Assembly: GCA_002049455.2 (NCBI GenBank)
Contig: KV918851.1
Location: forward strand, 62,001 to 126,000
DNA length: 64,000 bases
Direction of reading: 5' to 3'
From: Porphyra umbilicalis
Taxonomy: Eukaryota; Rhodophyta; Bangiophyceae; Bangiales; Bangiaceae
Shown here: positions 10,883 through 22,324 of the stretch, piece after piece
Numbering within the stretch: position 1 is the first letter of the stretch
How the letters are laid out: every line of letters begins with the position of its first letter
The notes under the pieces: model-generated
The model's database searches: none
Seen by the model: only the letters and a program-made list of their open reading frames with translations
Told to the model about the DNA's origin: nothing
Position numbers and translations under genes: made by a program

Positions 10883-11915
10883 CCACGCCCAGTTAAGGGC
10901 GGACATCAGGATTGAGACACGTTTTTGCATTACAGCAGCCACGTAAGAATTCCCACAAGAATGAACATCCTTTTCCGGCGCAGATGATCCCCTTGTGACT
11001 GCTACGAACGTCGGTCTTGCTCCTACCCCACCGTCTTTACCGACCCCCCCAGACCCCAGGAATTGTCCTATTGATACTGCAGTGTGCTTCTTCTTCTTTC
11101 TTCTGCGCCAGCGGAGTTTCTGTCCCTTGCCTGAGTCCTGCCATTTCGTCGTCGTCCGCCGCCGCCACCCCCCCGCCGCTGGGCGCGCACTAATTCGTGC
11201 ATATGGCTCTGAACCAAGCGTGAACCAGAAGGTCTTTTTACCGTCGTGTATGCAGCCTTATGAAACTCATGACGCTGATCAATGCTGCGTGGTTTGTTAC
11301 GCGATTCTGACTCTTCCTCCGCTGTGCTCAAAGTTTGTTTTTCTCGCAATTTTTCGCGTTTTTCTGTCAGGGCGAGGGAACAACTGGGGGAGGAAAAGCT
11401 GTCACTGGGGTACATAGTGCACCGCAATGAACCCGCCCACGTCTTTTCAGTCTTAATGGGCGCCGGGGAGCGCCGGGGTAGTGATCAGACACTCATATTC
11501 TGATGCCGCTAGTTTTTTTTCCAGACAAGCCGCAAGTTGGGCACTGTGCCGGCCGCCGACTCTCGACCGGACAAGAACATGTGGTGATGCGGTGCGTCAC
11601 CGCGGCCGTTCCCGATCGAGTGCCAGCGCGAAGTTGACTCAGGAATACGATTGGCTGCGTCGGCCGTCTTTCTTTGTCTGAATGAGGCGGACGGTGCAAG
11701 AGACCGCGAAAATTTGGGCTCCCACAAGATGCGATATGGTCACCTCAGGTTGGATGCCGAGACACGAGAGCTAAATGTTAGACACGAAGATCGACACGCA
11801 TGACACGTTCTCCAAACCAGTGCAACACGTTGGAAATCGCTTACATGGGCCTATGTAGCCAATAGATGAAGCGGAATCCTGATGTCCGCATCTGACCCGT
11901 CTTAACTGGGCGTGG
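10883..11915. mobile_element. 1033-bp inverted-repeat element, non-autonomous, GG target duplication
   Basis: Copy B carries this block and copy A does not. Copy A reads TCGGGCGGGGCG at 3128-3139; copy B has GG on both sides of the block (10881-10882 and 11916-11917). The ends are inverted repeats beginning CCACGCCCAGTTAAG. An inner part, GCGGACATCAGGATT, follows at once on the left and about 10 bases further in on the right. No transposase is encoded; the internal open frames look like noise and include pyrimidine-rich runs. The 2-bp GG duplication and terminal sequence do not fit a superfamily I know. It is a DNA transposon derivative, polymorphic between the two copies. Confidence 0.85.
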
Positions 11916-11917
11916 GG

Positions 11918-14118
11918 CGGGGCGCCCCGACGGGTCAACGTGTCGGGGCAGCAGCTCGAGGTCAACTCAAACACCACCGCTGCCACAACACAACAGTAAT
12001 TGAAAATACAGACGCACGAGGTCGATGACAAATTACTGCTACAGGTCGGAGTTGCACCGGGCTGCGCAGCAGGCCGATATCCTTCCTCAAAAGCACGTCT
12101 GGTCTTGGGCGTTTTGGGAAGAACAAAAAATCTGCAAACTGCCCGAGGCTCTGCCAGGGCAGATTTTTTCCAGAAACGGCGCCTAAAGCGTCTGTTCGCC
12201 AGGATAGATACTGTACTTCTCCGCTCGTAAAAAGAGAGACACAGTATGACACGCACGTACTGCTTCCTTCTTGAAGGAGAGAGTCGTGGAGGTCCATCTA
12301 TGGCTCTGCAAGCAGGCGCCAAGTGCGAGGTGAGGCAAGGTTTCTGTCCTCGCAATCTGCAGCAGCATGGATCTCGCTTCGGATGGGGGGTCGATGTGCT
12401 TCTTGCACAGGAGTTCTGCTTCTTCAAAGAGAAAAATAGGTCCCCAAGAAGTTCGAAACAGGCGAAAACAGACGTGCTTTTGACAACGGATATGGGCTCG
12501 CTGCGTTGCTCAGCGAAGCCACAGCACTGCACTTCGTTGGCGCCGCACCGCCATGGTCTGCTGGCGGGGATGAGCGTCTGGCAACGGCCGTACCGTCAAC
12601 CACTTTTGGGTTTTCTTACCAGGCTGGCTCTATCGCCTTGCCCCCGTTTTTTTTCCTTCCTGGTCGCGCCGTCTGCTGCAACTCCTCATTGTGCTTCGTC
12701 TCTGATCGACGTTTTCCCACGTTGGTCCTCTGCCGGCCAACCCACCTCTGCTGCGTCCTGTTCTGCTCCACGTTCATCTCTTTTCCCCTGTATCATCGCC
12801 TTCCTCCCCCCTCCCCCTCCATGGGGATCATGCGGGCCTCTTTGGGCGCCTACCGCTCTGCGTCGATAGCGTGACCCGTTTGGCCCCGGCCCCCACCGGC
12901 AGCCACCCGCCGGCGACGCGGGTGTCGGCAGCGATCGCGGCGGCGTCGCTTCTTTTTCACCAATGACAGGCGTCACCGTTGGGGTTACCGCGCAGGCGCG
13001 CCCCGCCGACGGGGTGCCCACGGCGCTGGCCGGCACCGTCGGAGCGACCACCCCCGACGCTGTTGCCGCTGTCGTACCGGCATGGGGCGCCGTGGGCGGT
13101 CGGCAACCCCGCGGATGGGGACCTCCTCTCCCCCTTTTCCCGCTCCTGTTCTTCCCCCGCTTTGCATTGTCGACCACGAGCACGCTCTGGCAGCGGCGCT
13201 AGGCGAGGTTGTGGTGGTCCCCACACGTGGGCCTCGGCCCGCCACCGAGGACCCGTCGGTCAAGTACGTCGCGGCGCCGGGGCAGACGGCTATGCCACCG
13301 GAACGCGACAGGCACCCAGACAGGACTGTGGGGGCCCCACCTGCCGGCTTCAGTCCCACCGGAACGAGAGACACCCAGCTACTAAATCAGTGGCGGTGGC
13401 AGCGCGGAGTGGTAGGTGGGGCCGCTGTGGGACCGGTTTCATAGCTGGCCGGTGGCTCGTGAGGCGATCGGTTGCACGGGGTTTGTGAGTTGAATTGGGA
13501 ACAAATATCAATCGAAACACGGACTATGGTGCTTTGCTAATAAATGGCCAACCCGGTTGAGCAATAGTTTCGAGAAACCTTCATGGACCGATTTGTCTCG
13601 CGCGCGGCCCCCGGGCGGCCCACTCGTTCGAGAGTGGTCGTTTAGCCAATTGTAGGGCAACGCGTCCGGAACGACGACATGCCGCGGGTCTCGGGAGCAC
13701 GACCGCCTCTCCGAGTTGTTGCCAGTCGGTCCGATGCACTGCAGCCAGAGATCGGGGGCCCAGTGGCGATGACATGGTATTGCCATTCTCTGTATACACG
13801 CGAGTGTGGGAGCTTCAGATACTGTGCTCGAGTGTGTGGGCGCGCCGAGAACAGGATCATTAGGCTCCAGTCAGTCACCCAGCGGCACATTTCGCCGGGC
13901 AGCACGTCATTGCCGCGACGGCACGCTGGTCAAATCCGCGTCGACATCGACGGCGTCAACGACGGTGACGACGGTGTCAACGGCTGCGGTGGTGACGACG
14001 GCGTCAACGGCGGCGGCGACGGCGTCAACGGCAGCGGCGGAAGAGACGGCCGCACCAGCACGACGGTCGCCACGGGGAGTGTGGTTCATCATTGCTGTTG
14101 CACAACGTTCTCGCCGGC
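11918..14118. other. Non-coding region of copy B
   Basis: Counterpart of 3133-5333. It holds the second imperfect inverted repeat (about 12065-12505), the second dispersed repeat (13463-13550) and the second trinucleotide tract (13943-14047). No gene supported. Confidence 0.5.
13463..13550 (+). repeat. Dispersed repeat, copy B
   Basis: Same sequence as 4678-4765, related to blocks at 27809-27985. Confidence 0.5.
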
Positions 14119-15485
14119 ATGACGCGGTGCAGCATGTGCAACTACGTGAGCCCACCGAACGGCCCGAAGCTCACAGCTCGGAGCTGTCTTCTGAGGCAGA
14201 CTGAGTGTCGCCGCAGCCTCCCCGAGGGTCATCCGTTCTTTGAGGCCGGCCACTGCGTGAGCGCTGGCTGCGTGCACAAGTCCAAATGCAACACGTGCGG
14301 TTTTCCTGGGCACCTGCACGGCACCCAGACGCTGAACACCCGGCGGTGGAAGATCAACGTCCATGGTCGCGTTGTGCGCAAGCCGAGCAAAAAGGCGCTC
14401 TGCAAAGCCGACTCTGTCTGCTCCCTCATGACCAATGTGTCCATCAAGAGCATGGTGGACAACTCTCACAGCGTCGCCGCTGCGGCCGCTGTCGATGCGC
14501 ACCAGCGGCGGGTGATGACGTCTCGCATCCGAGGGAACACGAACATGGAAAACTTGGACATCAACGAGACCGTGCGTGTCCTCGAGGATATGAACAGCGA
14601 CGCTGCCGTCCTCAACCCGAAGAACAAGGCCTCCTTCGAAGCTGCATGTGACAATGCGCACCTGGGAGCTGTCGCGGCTGGACATGCGGCCGCGGCCGCG
14701 GCGGAGAGCAGCATGGACGAGAGCACGCCCGACTCGTTGGGTGATGACGACACGGACTACGACAACTCCTCCAGCGATGGCGGCGCGGCGGTTGCCGCCA
14801 AAGGTGCGCGCAAGGGTGGGGGCTCCGGCAGCGGCGGTGTGCTCAAGGCGCTGCGTGCACATGTAGGTGGTCGGCAGATCCGGACGGACCGGTATGCGTC
14901 GGCGGTCGCGCTCGGCCAGCGTCGCTCGACTGGCACAGCCAAAGAGAAGGGTGCCGCGTCGATGCGATCGGGAAGGAAGGGCAAGGGGAAAACAAGGTCA
15001 AGAATGAAGCTGTCATTGTTGTCGATGACCCCGTCGCTGCAGCGAGCAGCAGCAACGGCGACTGGCCGGCGACTACCCGCCAGCGCTTCGAAGTCCCGTT
15101 ACCGGTCTTTTTCTCTCCTCACTTTGGCGGCATGCCACCCCTACGCAATGCGCACGCCGTCTCAGTGGAGCTGTGTCAGTGCCTTCTGGAGGACGTGGAT
15201 GCTGAGGTGGCGGGTCTCATTGTCAAGGGTGCAATTGAGAAGCAAGTGCGAGGCTACATGCTTACATCGGGCACGATGACCCCTGCGCTGGTCTCTGAAT
15301 GGCTCTGCTCCGCCATGCCCGACTCTTTGCGGTCTGCAACCCTACCGAGTATGGCACGCGCCGTCGAGCTCGTGGTGACCAAGGCGGCGGCGGAGGCCGC
15401 GGCGGCATCCGGTGTCGGAGGGCCGTTGGTTGCCGCGGCAGTGGCAGCTTTGGGGGCGTCGGACCCGGGGCCTAGCGGGCAGTAG
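14119..15485 (+). CDS. Cys/His-cluster protein, copy B (frame changes near 15000)
   Basis: Counterpart of 5334-6700 with the same Cys/His ligands. The visible differences are mostly amino-acid changing (for example His to Leu, Tyr to His, Asp to Asn, Ser to Ile), close to what neutral drift would give. The frame change recurs near 15000; here the frame reads VIVVDDPV and runs to TAG at 15485. The A-rich run at the break differs from copy A, which argues against a conserved slippery site. Function unknown; a nucleic-acid or protein-binding zinc module is the plain guess. Confidence 0.6.
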
Positions 15486-17185
15486 ATCACATGCGGCTCG
15501 ATCGGCGATGCATTGCATGGACGTTTGATATTTCTTCGTGTTTTATCTCATAGTCTTTGTGTGTTGCGAAGGAGGCCAGCACCAGAAGCAGGTTCCACCT
15601 TCTCCGAGGGCGCATCTTTCCTGTTCTTGTTCTGAAAAGCTCGACACGATCAGCAGTCACCCGAATGGTGGGACTCTACCAATGCTGGTATCGGGGGCGA
15701 GCCGCATCGAAGTCATCAATCCACCGATATCGCTGCTTGAGGCCGCGTCAAGGGCCTTGTTTCGTCGGCGCCACGACAAAGGCAGACAAACACCATGACG
15801 GCGGGAGCCATTGAATGCTGCAGCCCGAGCATACTCATCAAGAGACTCGGTGATGGGTGAGAGTCCAGCTGCGGATTTTCAACCAAGTGGTCGAATCGGA
15901 GGGCGGGCTTGTCACGAGACCAAACTCACACAGATCACGCTTGGGACTGCCAACAAAATCATATTTCCTCCCACATTGACCCATGACCATCCAGCGGCGA
16001 TCTCGCCGCAATCCCTGGCCACGAGGGTACGGAATGTTGCTGGTCTTGTCGCCGACGACGACCACCATCCGCTCGGCGCCCGCTGTGCAGTTTTCATGCG
16101 CCTTCTCGGCGACGATCTGATTCCCAACGGGCGCGCGGTGGTACAATGGAAACGGGCCGGCGGTGGTACTTCATTGGACTGTCGGTTCACGCGTGTTCCT
16201 CAGAGCATCGACACGCCAAGCCAAACAGCATGCGCAGGCGGTGCCCACCCTTCGTGTCTGCGGGCTGCTTGATGTCTCGTCGCACGCATAGGACCCATGG
16301 AAATGAAGGGCGTGGGTGTCCCTCGCCCGTTTGTGGCAGTGGCTCAGCCCGACGTTCCTGTTCTCTCGGAATGTCCCTGGAGCCTCTGGGCGCCCAGCAA
16401 CACGGCTAGCCGCGTGCGGTTCCCGGAAGCGCTCCGTTCCTCCGTACAAGTGACTGCGTAGTTCTGCACAGGCGCTTCAACAGGCAGACGTAACATGTTG
16501 TGTCGCCCGCCCGCAAGACGGGCCAGAATTCTGTGGCGATCAGTAGCAGACATACTTCACTCGTGGTGAATACGTTGGCAGAGGCCTTCAATGTGCCCCT
16601 TCAGTGCGCCTCGGGTCGCCGGCCATGAGGACTCATGACTAGCAGGTGTGGCTCTTCAGGAGTGCAGAATACCAGGAGACCCGTTTCCGTCGCCAGAAGA
16701 GCACCAGGCCTGACCCATGGTACACTTTATTGGGTCTTGAAGGTGCTGCAGTCAGCACTTCATTGGACAGGCGGCTACGACCGCGTGTGGCGGCCGTACT
16801 CTGGACCAGTAGGCAGCATGAATTTCTGCAGTTCCTCTTGGCTCGGTGCCCGTTGATTTCGTCTAGATGCCTGCGCAGCCTGCTAGAGCACATCTCTGGA
16901 TGAAGCTCAACAGCGCCCTCACAGGCGGTCAGCTCGTGCCGCGAGACAGGATGGCTGCATCGACCGTCCGCCGGGGTATTCCTTCTGTTTCATGTGTGTC
17001 GCTACTGCCCGGATCATCTGTGGAGTCATTTCTGGGACTTGGCAGGGGACGAGTCACCGACGGCTTGTGCCCTCAGTTGGGTCAGCCTGCACGATCACCT
17101 ACCCCTTCACGCTCTGGGATTATGCCGGCAGCGGGGTGTCAAGACAAAGAGCTCTACGCCGCCGCCCCCAGGGCCGCCTGCTTCA
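15486..17185. other. Non-coding region between Cys/His-cluster and ePHD genes, copy B
   Basis: Counterpart of 6701-8401; nothing recognisable. Confidence 0.4.
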
Positions 17186-19000
17186 ATGAGTCGTACGTTG
17201 TTCCCGGCAGCAATAGTGTACATTTCGCTAATTTCCTCGGACGAGGACGTGGCGCCGCACACTCCAGCACTGACGGCCGCTGAGGTAGGGGGTCCATCCC
17301 AAGGACCTGACCCTTCTGCACCAGTGCTTCCTCCTTCAGTCGGCACGCATGTTGCAGGTGCCACCGCGTCGCACGCCTGCGCACTCGGGCGTGACACGCA
17401 ACCTGCATCACCACGTCGAGCACCATCTCCGCCTTCCCTTGGGGCCGTGTCTACTTCCGAAAAACGTGATTCCGGGGGAGCTTCAAGCCGAGTGCCTCGC
17501 CACCATGTAGCTGCGTCTCGCGGAGTGTCACTCGATCCGGGTGTTTCTTCTTCAGCGGTGCCCAAGAAGACGCATGGAGCCGTCGGCGGCAGAATCGAGA
17601 CGTGGCGGGAGACGTCGCTCCAGTTTCCATCGACAAGGGCTTCAAGGCAGCGGAATAGACAAGAACGCAGGCGCTCGCGGCGCGCAGCAGCTGCAGCTGA
17701 AGCGCGAGCCGATGCAAATGCGCGGGCAGTGGCCGCACCTACCTACAAGGGTAAGGGTAAAGCGCGAGCCAAGGGTGGTGTCGCCCATGGAAGCGGGACC
17801 CAAGGCCAAGGTAGCGCTACGTTGGCAAGGCACCGAGCGGCAGAGGCTGATCGAATGGGGGAGCCCGTGGAAGCGGACGAGCTGATGTGCGATTTCTGCC
17901 CCACCGTTAGCAGAACTGGCGGGTTCTTGGCGTCGCCCATTCTTGGGCCGTAAAAGAATGGCAAGAGAGCGAAGATGATCTACATCCACGCGGTGTGCGC
18001 GCGGTGGGCACCCGACATCCACCACGACCACGACACGACGAATCTGCTGGTGGGCGTATCTTCGGCCTACTATCGGAGCCGGCGGCTGATATGCGCTGTG
18101 TGCGTGGGCAAGGGCGCCACGGTTGGGTGTTTCGAGCCTACCTGTCCCAATGTCTATCACTACTGCTGCCTGTATAAAACGCCACCGCCCGTGGCCTACA
18201 CCCCACCCTGCGCGAGAGTGGGGCCTTTCCTGCGGCTTGACGACCTCTTTGCGGCCTTTTGTCAGACTCATGTGGGCAAGGCGAGTGACAAGGTGCTAAT
18301 TCGGCAGATGCGGGAGGATGCGGACCGGTCATCATTCCTCCGCAGTCGCGCCGCTGCCGTTGCCGCTGCGCAGGACGGCGACCCTGGCATGGGCACCGAC
18401 TGCCCCAACTTCGACATAACAGGAATACGCCGCAACGAAACCAAGACGATCTTCTCCCGCGTGTGGGGTGTGGCATCCGATGTTCCTGACGACAAGTCTC
18501 TGACGGCTGCCGGTAGGCTGCCCCACCACCACGTCCTCCGTCAAGACGAGCAGCTTCCGGGACCTGCGACGGGCGCTCCGGTACCAGCAGTGGTGCATGT
18601 GAGCGTCGCTGCCGGTCTACAATAAGCCGGGGGCAGTGCAGCGGATAAGGCAGGCGGACAAGGAGCTGCGGAGCCTGAAGGCGCAGCCGGTCTGTCTCGC
18701 AATCCATTCTTGCTCCGCAATATGCGCGGATCCCCCGCAGTTGACCCTCACTCCGTACGCCGCTCTCTACCGGCCGTGCCGTCTTCATTTCTCAACTTGA
18801 CAGTCGTAGAGGTGCCTGTCACTGTTGGGGGGCGACTTCCGTCAGTGCCTACCGCCGCTGCCATGAACGATCACGCACCCAGCGCTGCTGCGTGGCCTCG
18901 GCCGGTTCCGTTTGAAGTGCGCGCTAATGTGGATGGGAGTGTGGATAGCGAAGATGAGCAGTGTGATGGTGACGCGAACAAGCAGGTACCACATCCCTGA
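17186..19000 (+). CDS. ePHD zinc-finger protein, copy B, in-frame TAA inside the zinc finger
   Basis: The ATG at 17186 matches copy A's MSRT start. After a disordered basic N-terminus, the frame reads MCDFCP, passes TAA at 17951-17953, and continues in the same frame with KMIYIHAVCARWAPDI. RRLICAVCVGKGATVGC and CPNVYHYCC follow. Together these supply the Cys4-His-Cys2-His-type ligands of an extended PHD finger, normally a histone reader or DNA-binding module in nuclear chromatin factors. Beyond the finger the frame runs to TAA at 18623 and then on to 19000, but another frame (SSFRDLRRALRYQQW) also looks coding near 18550, so an intron or frameshift is likely there. The TAA is shared with copy A. 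Gene or pseudogene is undecided. Confidence 0.6.
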
Positions 19001-20857
19001 TGGCAGTTCTGCTCTCCTGTTCCTACTGCATTAATGTCTTGGCACTTGCCGCTGTTGACACGAGCAGAACGACACTATGACATAGACCCCACCGAGCATT
19101 TGTGACTGGCGAAGCATGGCTGCTGTGAGGGCGCGGCCACTCAACTCGCAGCAAGTGTGAGATACACTGCCTTGGCGGCAGCGCGTACACGACCGACTCG
19201 ACGGAGGGGGCGCGGCGCGCCCCCGGCGGAGCTGCGCCGGGTGACGATGGCGAGGCAGTATATCACACAACCAGGACGGCGGCGCGGCGAGAAGTGCGTC
19301 AGGGTCGCCACAGACTGCATGCCACACGACGGCAAGGAGCACGCGAGAGTCCTCAACATGATCAGCAGGGTGCACTCCACCGAGACAGTTTGGTCAGCCC
19401 CGTCACGGTGGCTTGCACCGGTGAAGGCGACGCGGCATGCCCAGACTTCGACGACAGAAAGGCGAGCGCGGCGTGGAGCGCCACGAGAAAGCGATGACAA
19501 ATTGCTAAATTCATTCCAGATGGATGCGACAACATCTCGATTGACAATATCTGCGAGTTCAATGAAAAAATATCCATGTGACAGTTCCACGCACACCCTT
19601 CTCAACGCCCCTCTCATCGAAGATCAGTTGCCAGTTTGAAATTGGATGCACAGGTCAAGCCACAAGAATTTCGAATCCGAATGAATAACCGGCAGTACAA
19701 CTTTGCTCCACTCATGACGAAGGAACTGGACATATGTCACATCACGAGCATTTGTTGCCTCACCAGCAATGAAGGTTCTGCACTGCACATGCCCTCAGTT
19801 GTTGTCAGACTGTTGGGGCCCATTGAGCACAGGTCGAAGAACTCCTTCACGTGATGAAATTCGGAAACAATCCGAAGAGCTGTGAACTCGCATATTTGTA
19901 GTCATGGGTATAATCGAGCCAGACGCCACTCAATGTGGGGCTTCGCGTCCCACATTCTGACACCAGTGGGGAAGCCAATGGGAGGGGAGCTCCGGGCGCC
20001 TCCGGAGTCGCTGTAGAGGAAGACCCCCACACCCCAAAAGCAGGGATGCATTGACGGATCTAAATCCCCATTGCTACAAAGAGCTTGTACGACTTCGTTT
20101 GTTGCCCACGCGCTGAAGGATCCGGGCGCGGATGACCCCCGACGGAGTGCAGATTACTCCCGAGAAAGGCTGCAGGGTGCCGAGACAACCAGCCGGGGAG
20201 GCTACGCCGCCCGTTTCATGTGTCTTCACACCGAATTTGGCTCTGAGTTTGCTGTCAGGGAACCCAAGATGACTGTGACGGGAAACGGGAACGGAAGCTC
20301 GAGTCTCGTAGCATTGAGAACCTCATTCTGCAAGCATCATCGGCCGTCCGAAGTGGGATCTCACGGGGTGAACACGATTGTGATCCTGTCTTTGGCTCGG
20401 ACGATCGTTGGGCGCTGGCCGCGTGTCCACACGCTTCCAGATCGTCCATGCTTGCGCGACACTGCCACGCATCGTCCTTCTCGCTCGTGACGGTGACAGC
20501 ACGGTGCTGGGCACCTTCTTCCCCTCTCACTCCTACGTGTCCCGCTCCCCGTGCAAGGTACTCTCCGTGTCCCGCTGCCCGTGCAAAGTACTCATCGGCG
20601 ACTGGCACGGTGTGCTGAGAACAGTGTATGTCATGCTGGCTCGTTGTATCGCACTTGTGAGGGACCGATCGCATTGGCTCGGGGTCGATACGATTGAGGT
20701 CACCCTTGATGAGATGCTGTTGTCTTGCGTGTTGCTGCTCGAGAGGGAAGCTAACATAGTGCCCTATCGGAGCAATGGTTTTGGTTGATCTTTTTTCGGA
20801 TGATGGCGTCTTTTGGATGAACAGACCCCCTGCATCGGCGGCAACGGCAGCAGATAA
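19001..20857. other. Gene-poor stretch
   Basis: About 1.86 kb without a supported gene. Base composition falls toward AT between 19480 and 19900. The open frames on both strands lack domains or repeats. Confidence 0.4.
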
Positions 20858-21226
20858 ATGACGTGCCCCATTTGTCATTTTGAACCGGCACCTGGGCGTC
20901 CGGGACATGGAGCACGCACGTGCCCTTTGAAGCAGCACGAGTGCCGTAGGCACCTTCCAGCGGAACACCCGTTCGCTGTGGTAGGCCCTTGCTTCAATCC
21001 TGGCTGCGTCTCCGCGGCTGTTTGCGCGGGATGTGGGCTCAAGGGGCACTCGGCCATCACACAGAAGCTGTCTATTGGGCGCTGGACATTGAACAACTTT
21101 GGGAGCGTACGTCCCAGCATCATGAGCGCAGACGTTGCCCTCCGTAAGAGGGACTTTGCGTGCTCGTTGTACACCGATAGAGACGTTGCAGATCTGCTGG
21201 AGGCCACGCATCTGTCGTCCTCGTAG
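20858..21226 (+). CDS. Cys/His-cluster protein, short paralogue
   Basis: 122 residues from ATG 20858 to TAG 21224-21226. It is the isolated N-terminal module of the proteins at 5334 and 14119: CPICHFEPAPGRPGH, ARTC, ECRRHLP, HPF, GCV, CAGCGLKGH, the RW pair and the C-terminal FACSLYTDRDV all align. The rest of the protein is clearly diverged. The module can therefore stand alone. Its ligand set (about eight Cys and three or four His) fits two or three zinc sites. It is 1.9 kb beyond the ePHD gene. Function unknown. Confidence 0.65.
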   Translation: MTCPICHFEPAPGRPGHGARTCPLKQHECRRHLPAEHPFAVVGPCFNPGCVSAAVCAGCGLKGHSAITQKLSIGRWTLNNFGSVRPSIMSADVALRKRDFACSLYTDRDVADLLEATHLSSS

Positions 21227-22324
21227 ATTCTAGCTCTTCTTTTCACTATGGATCAGTTTCTCTTTTCTTGTGCGCTTTCCACAGATGCGTTGGCTGGTTC
21301 TTGGATGTAAACCGTGCGGGCGTTGAATATGCATACACGCGCTGCAGCAAAAAAGGGGCGATTCGACTTCTCCACTATTGTGACCGCGCGACATCGGTAT
21401 GCTCACTCATGCTGCTCTACGTACGGTCGGACGATGGCACAGGAAGCTCCCGTGGATGCAGCGACGTGACTGGAGCGGTTGCAGACGTCGCCAGTGGAAG
21501 AGTCTCTGCGGCTTCCTCAGTCGCCACAGCTGAAGCCTTCTCCTGCTTCTGAAGTGTAGCGGTAACACAATATGCCGCCACAGCGTCTGCTACGAAGACA
21601 GTGGAACTCGCATCAGTCGAGATGATGTGCGCCCCGTCGTTGACGACAGTACTGCAATCTGGGCCCTGTAGCACATCATTGGCTGCCGCAGCCGCATCGG
21701 CTGTCAAACCCACGGCCATGATGGCAGGCGCCACGACTTGGTTGGTGGAAGAGCCAGGTCCAGAAGCATGATGGCGCGTCCTCAGGACACCACGCTCATC
21801 AGGGCGGGGTGGTGTGCCACCAGTGCGGCGACGCCTGTGCCAAAGCGCCGCCGCGACCGCGTCACACCCGTCAGTAACAGGGTTCCAAGCAAGCATTGGT
21901 GCTGGCGCGGGGCCGCGGCGCCGTCCCGCGCGACGCGGGCGGAAGCGGGAGGCCGCCACAGAGCGAGAGGTGTGCGACGCGGGTGGCATTGAAGCGTCCT
22001 CCTGTTTGCGTGGCTAATGAGATGAAGCTGGTTGAGGACCAGGACGGATTGGAGGCGATTGGTGCAGGCACAGTGGTGGCCGCAGAGGAGGGTCGCTTGC
22101 TCAGCGGGACTGCCTCTGTCCAAGAGATGGACTGCGGCCACCGGGGACGACGCGTGATTTTTCTGGATAGCGAGAGAACCTTGTGCCTGCACCTGCACAG
22201 CGCTCGCGCAAATCCGTGTCTTGGTCGACCTGTGCCTCTATAGAACAACGGCACGCCGACTACGGCACACGTCATTGTTACACATCACTCTCATAAAACG
22301 CACGAAGGTACTGGATACAGAATA
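21227..22324. other. Region without a firm gene call
   Basis: Overlapping open frames on both strands (21417-21989 minus, 21896-22243 plus). The minus frame has an Ala/Thr/Val-rich stretch that could be coding, but no domain or start evidence decides it. Confidence 0.3.

Larger units (their letters stand above)
9392..18094 (+). repeat. Locus copy B (8.70 kb including a 1033-bp insertion)
   Basis: Counterpart of 1642-9309. It starts abruptly in the kinase gene directly after the N and continues past copy A's end into the rest of the ePHD gene. Removing the 1033-bp element and its target duplication leaves about 7.67 kb, matching copy A. Confidence 0.9.

Noticed and set aside
21417-21989. Minus-strand 190-codon frame as a gene
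   Set aside because: Ala/Thr-rich composition could come from GC bias; no start, domain or paralogue.
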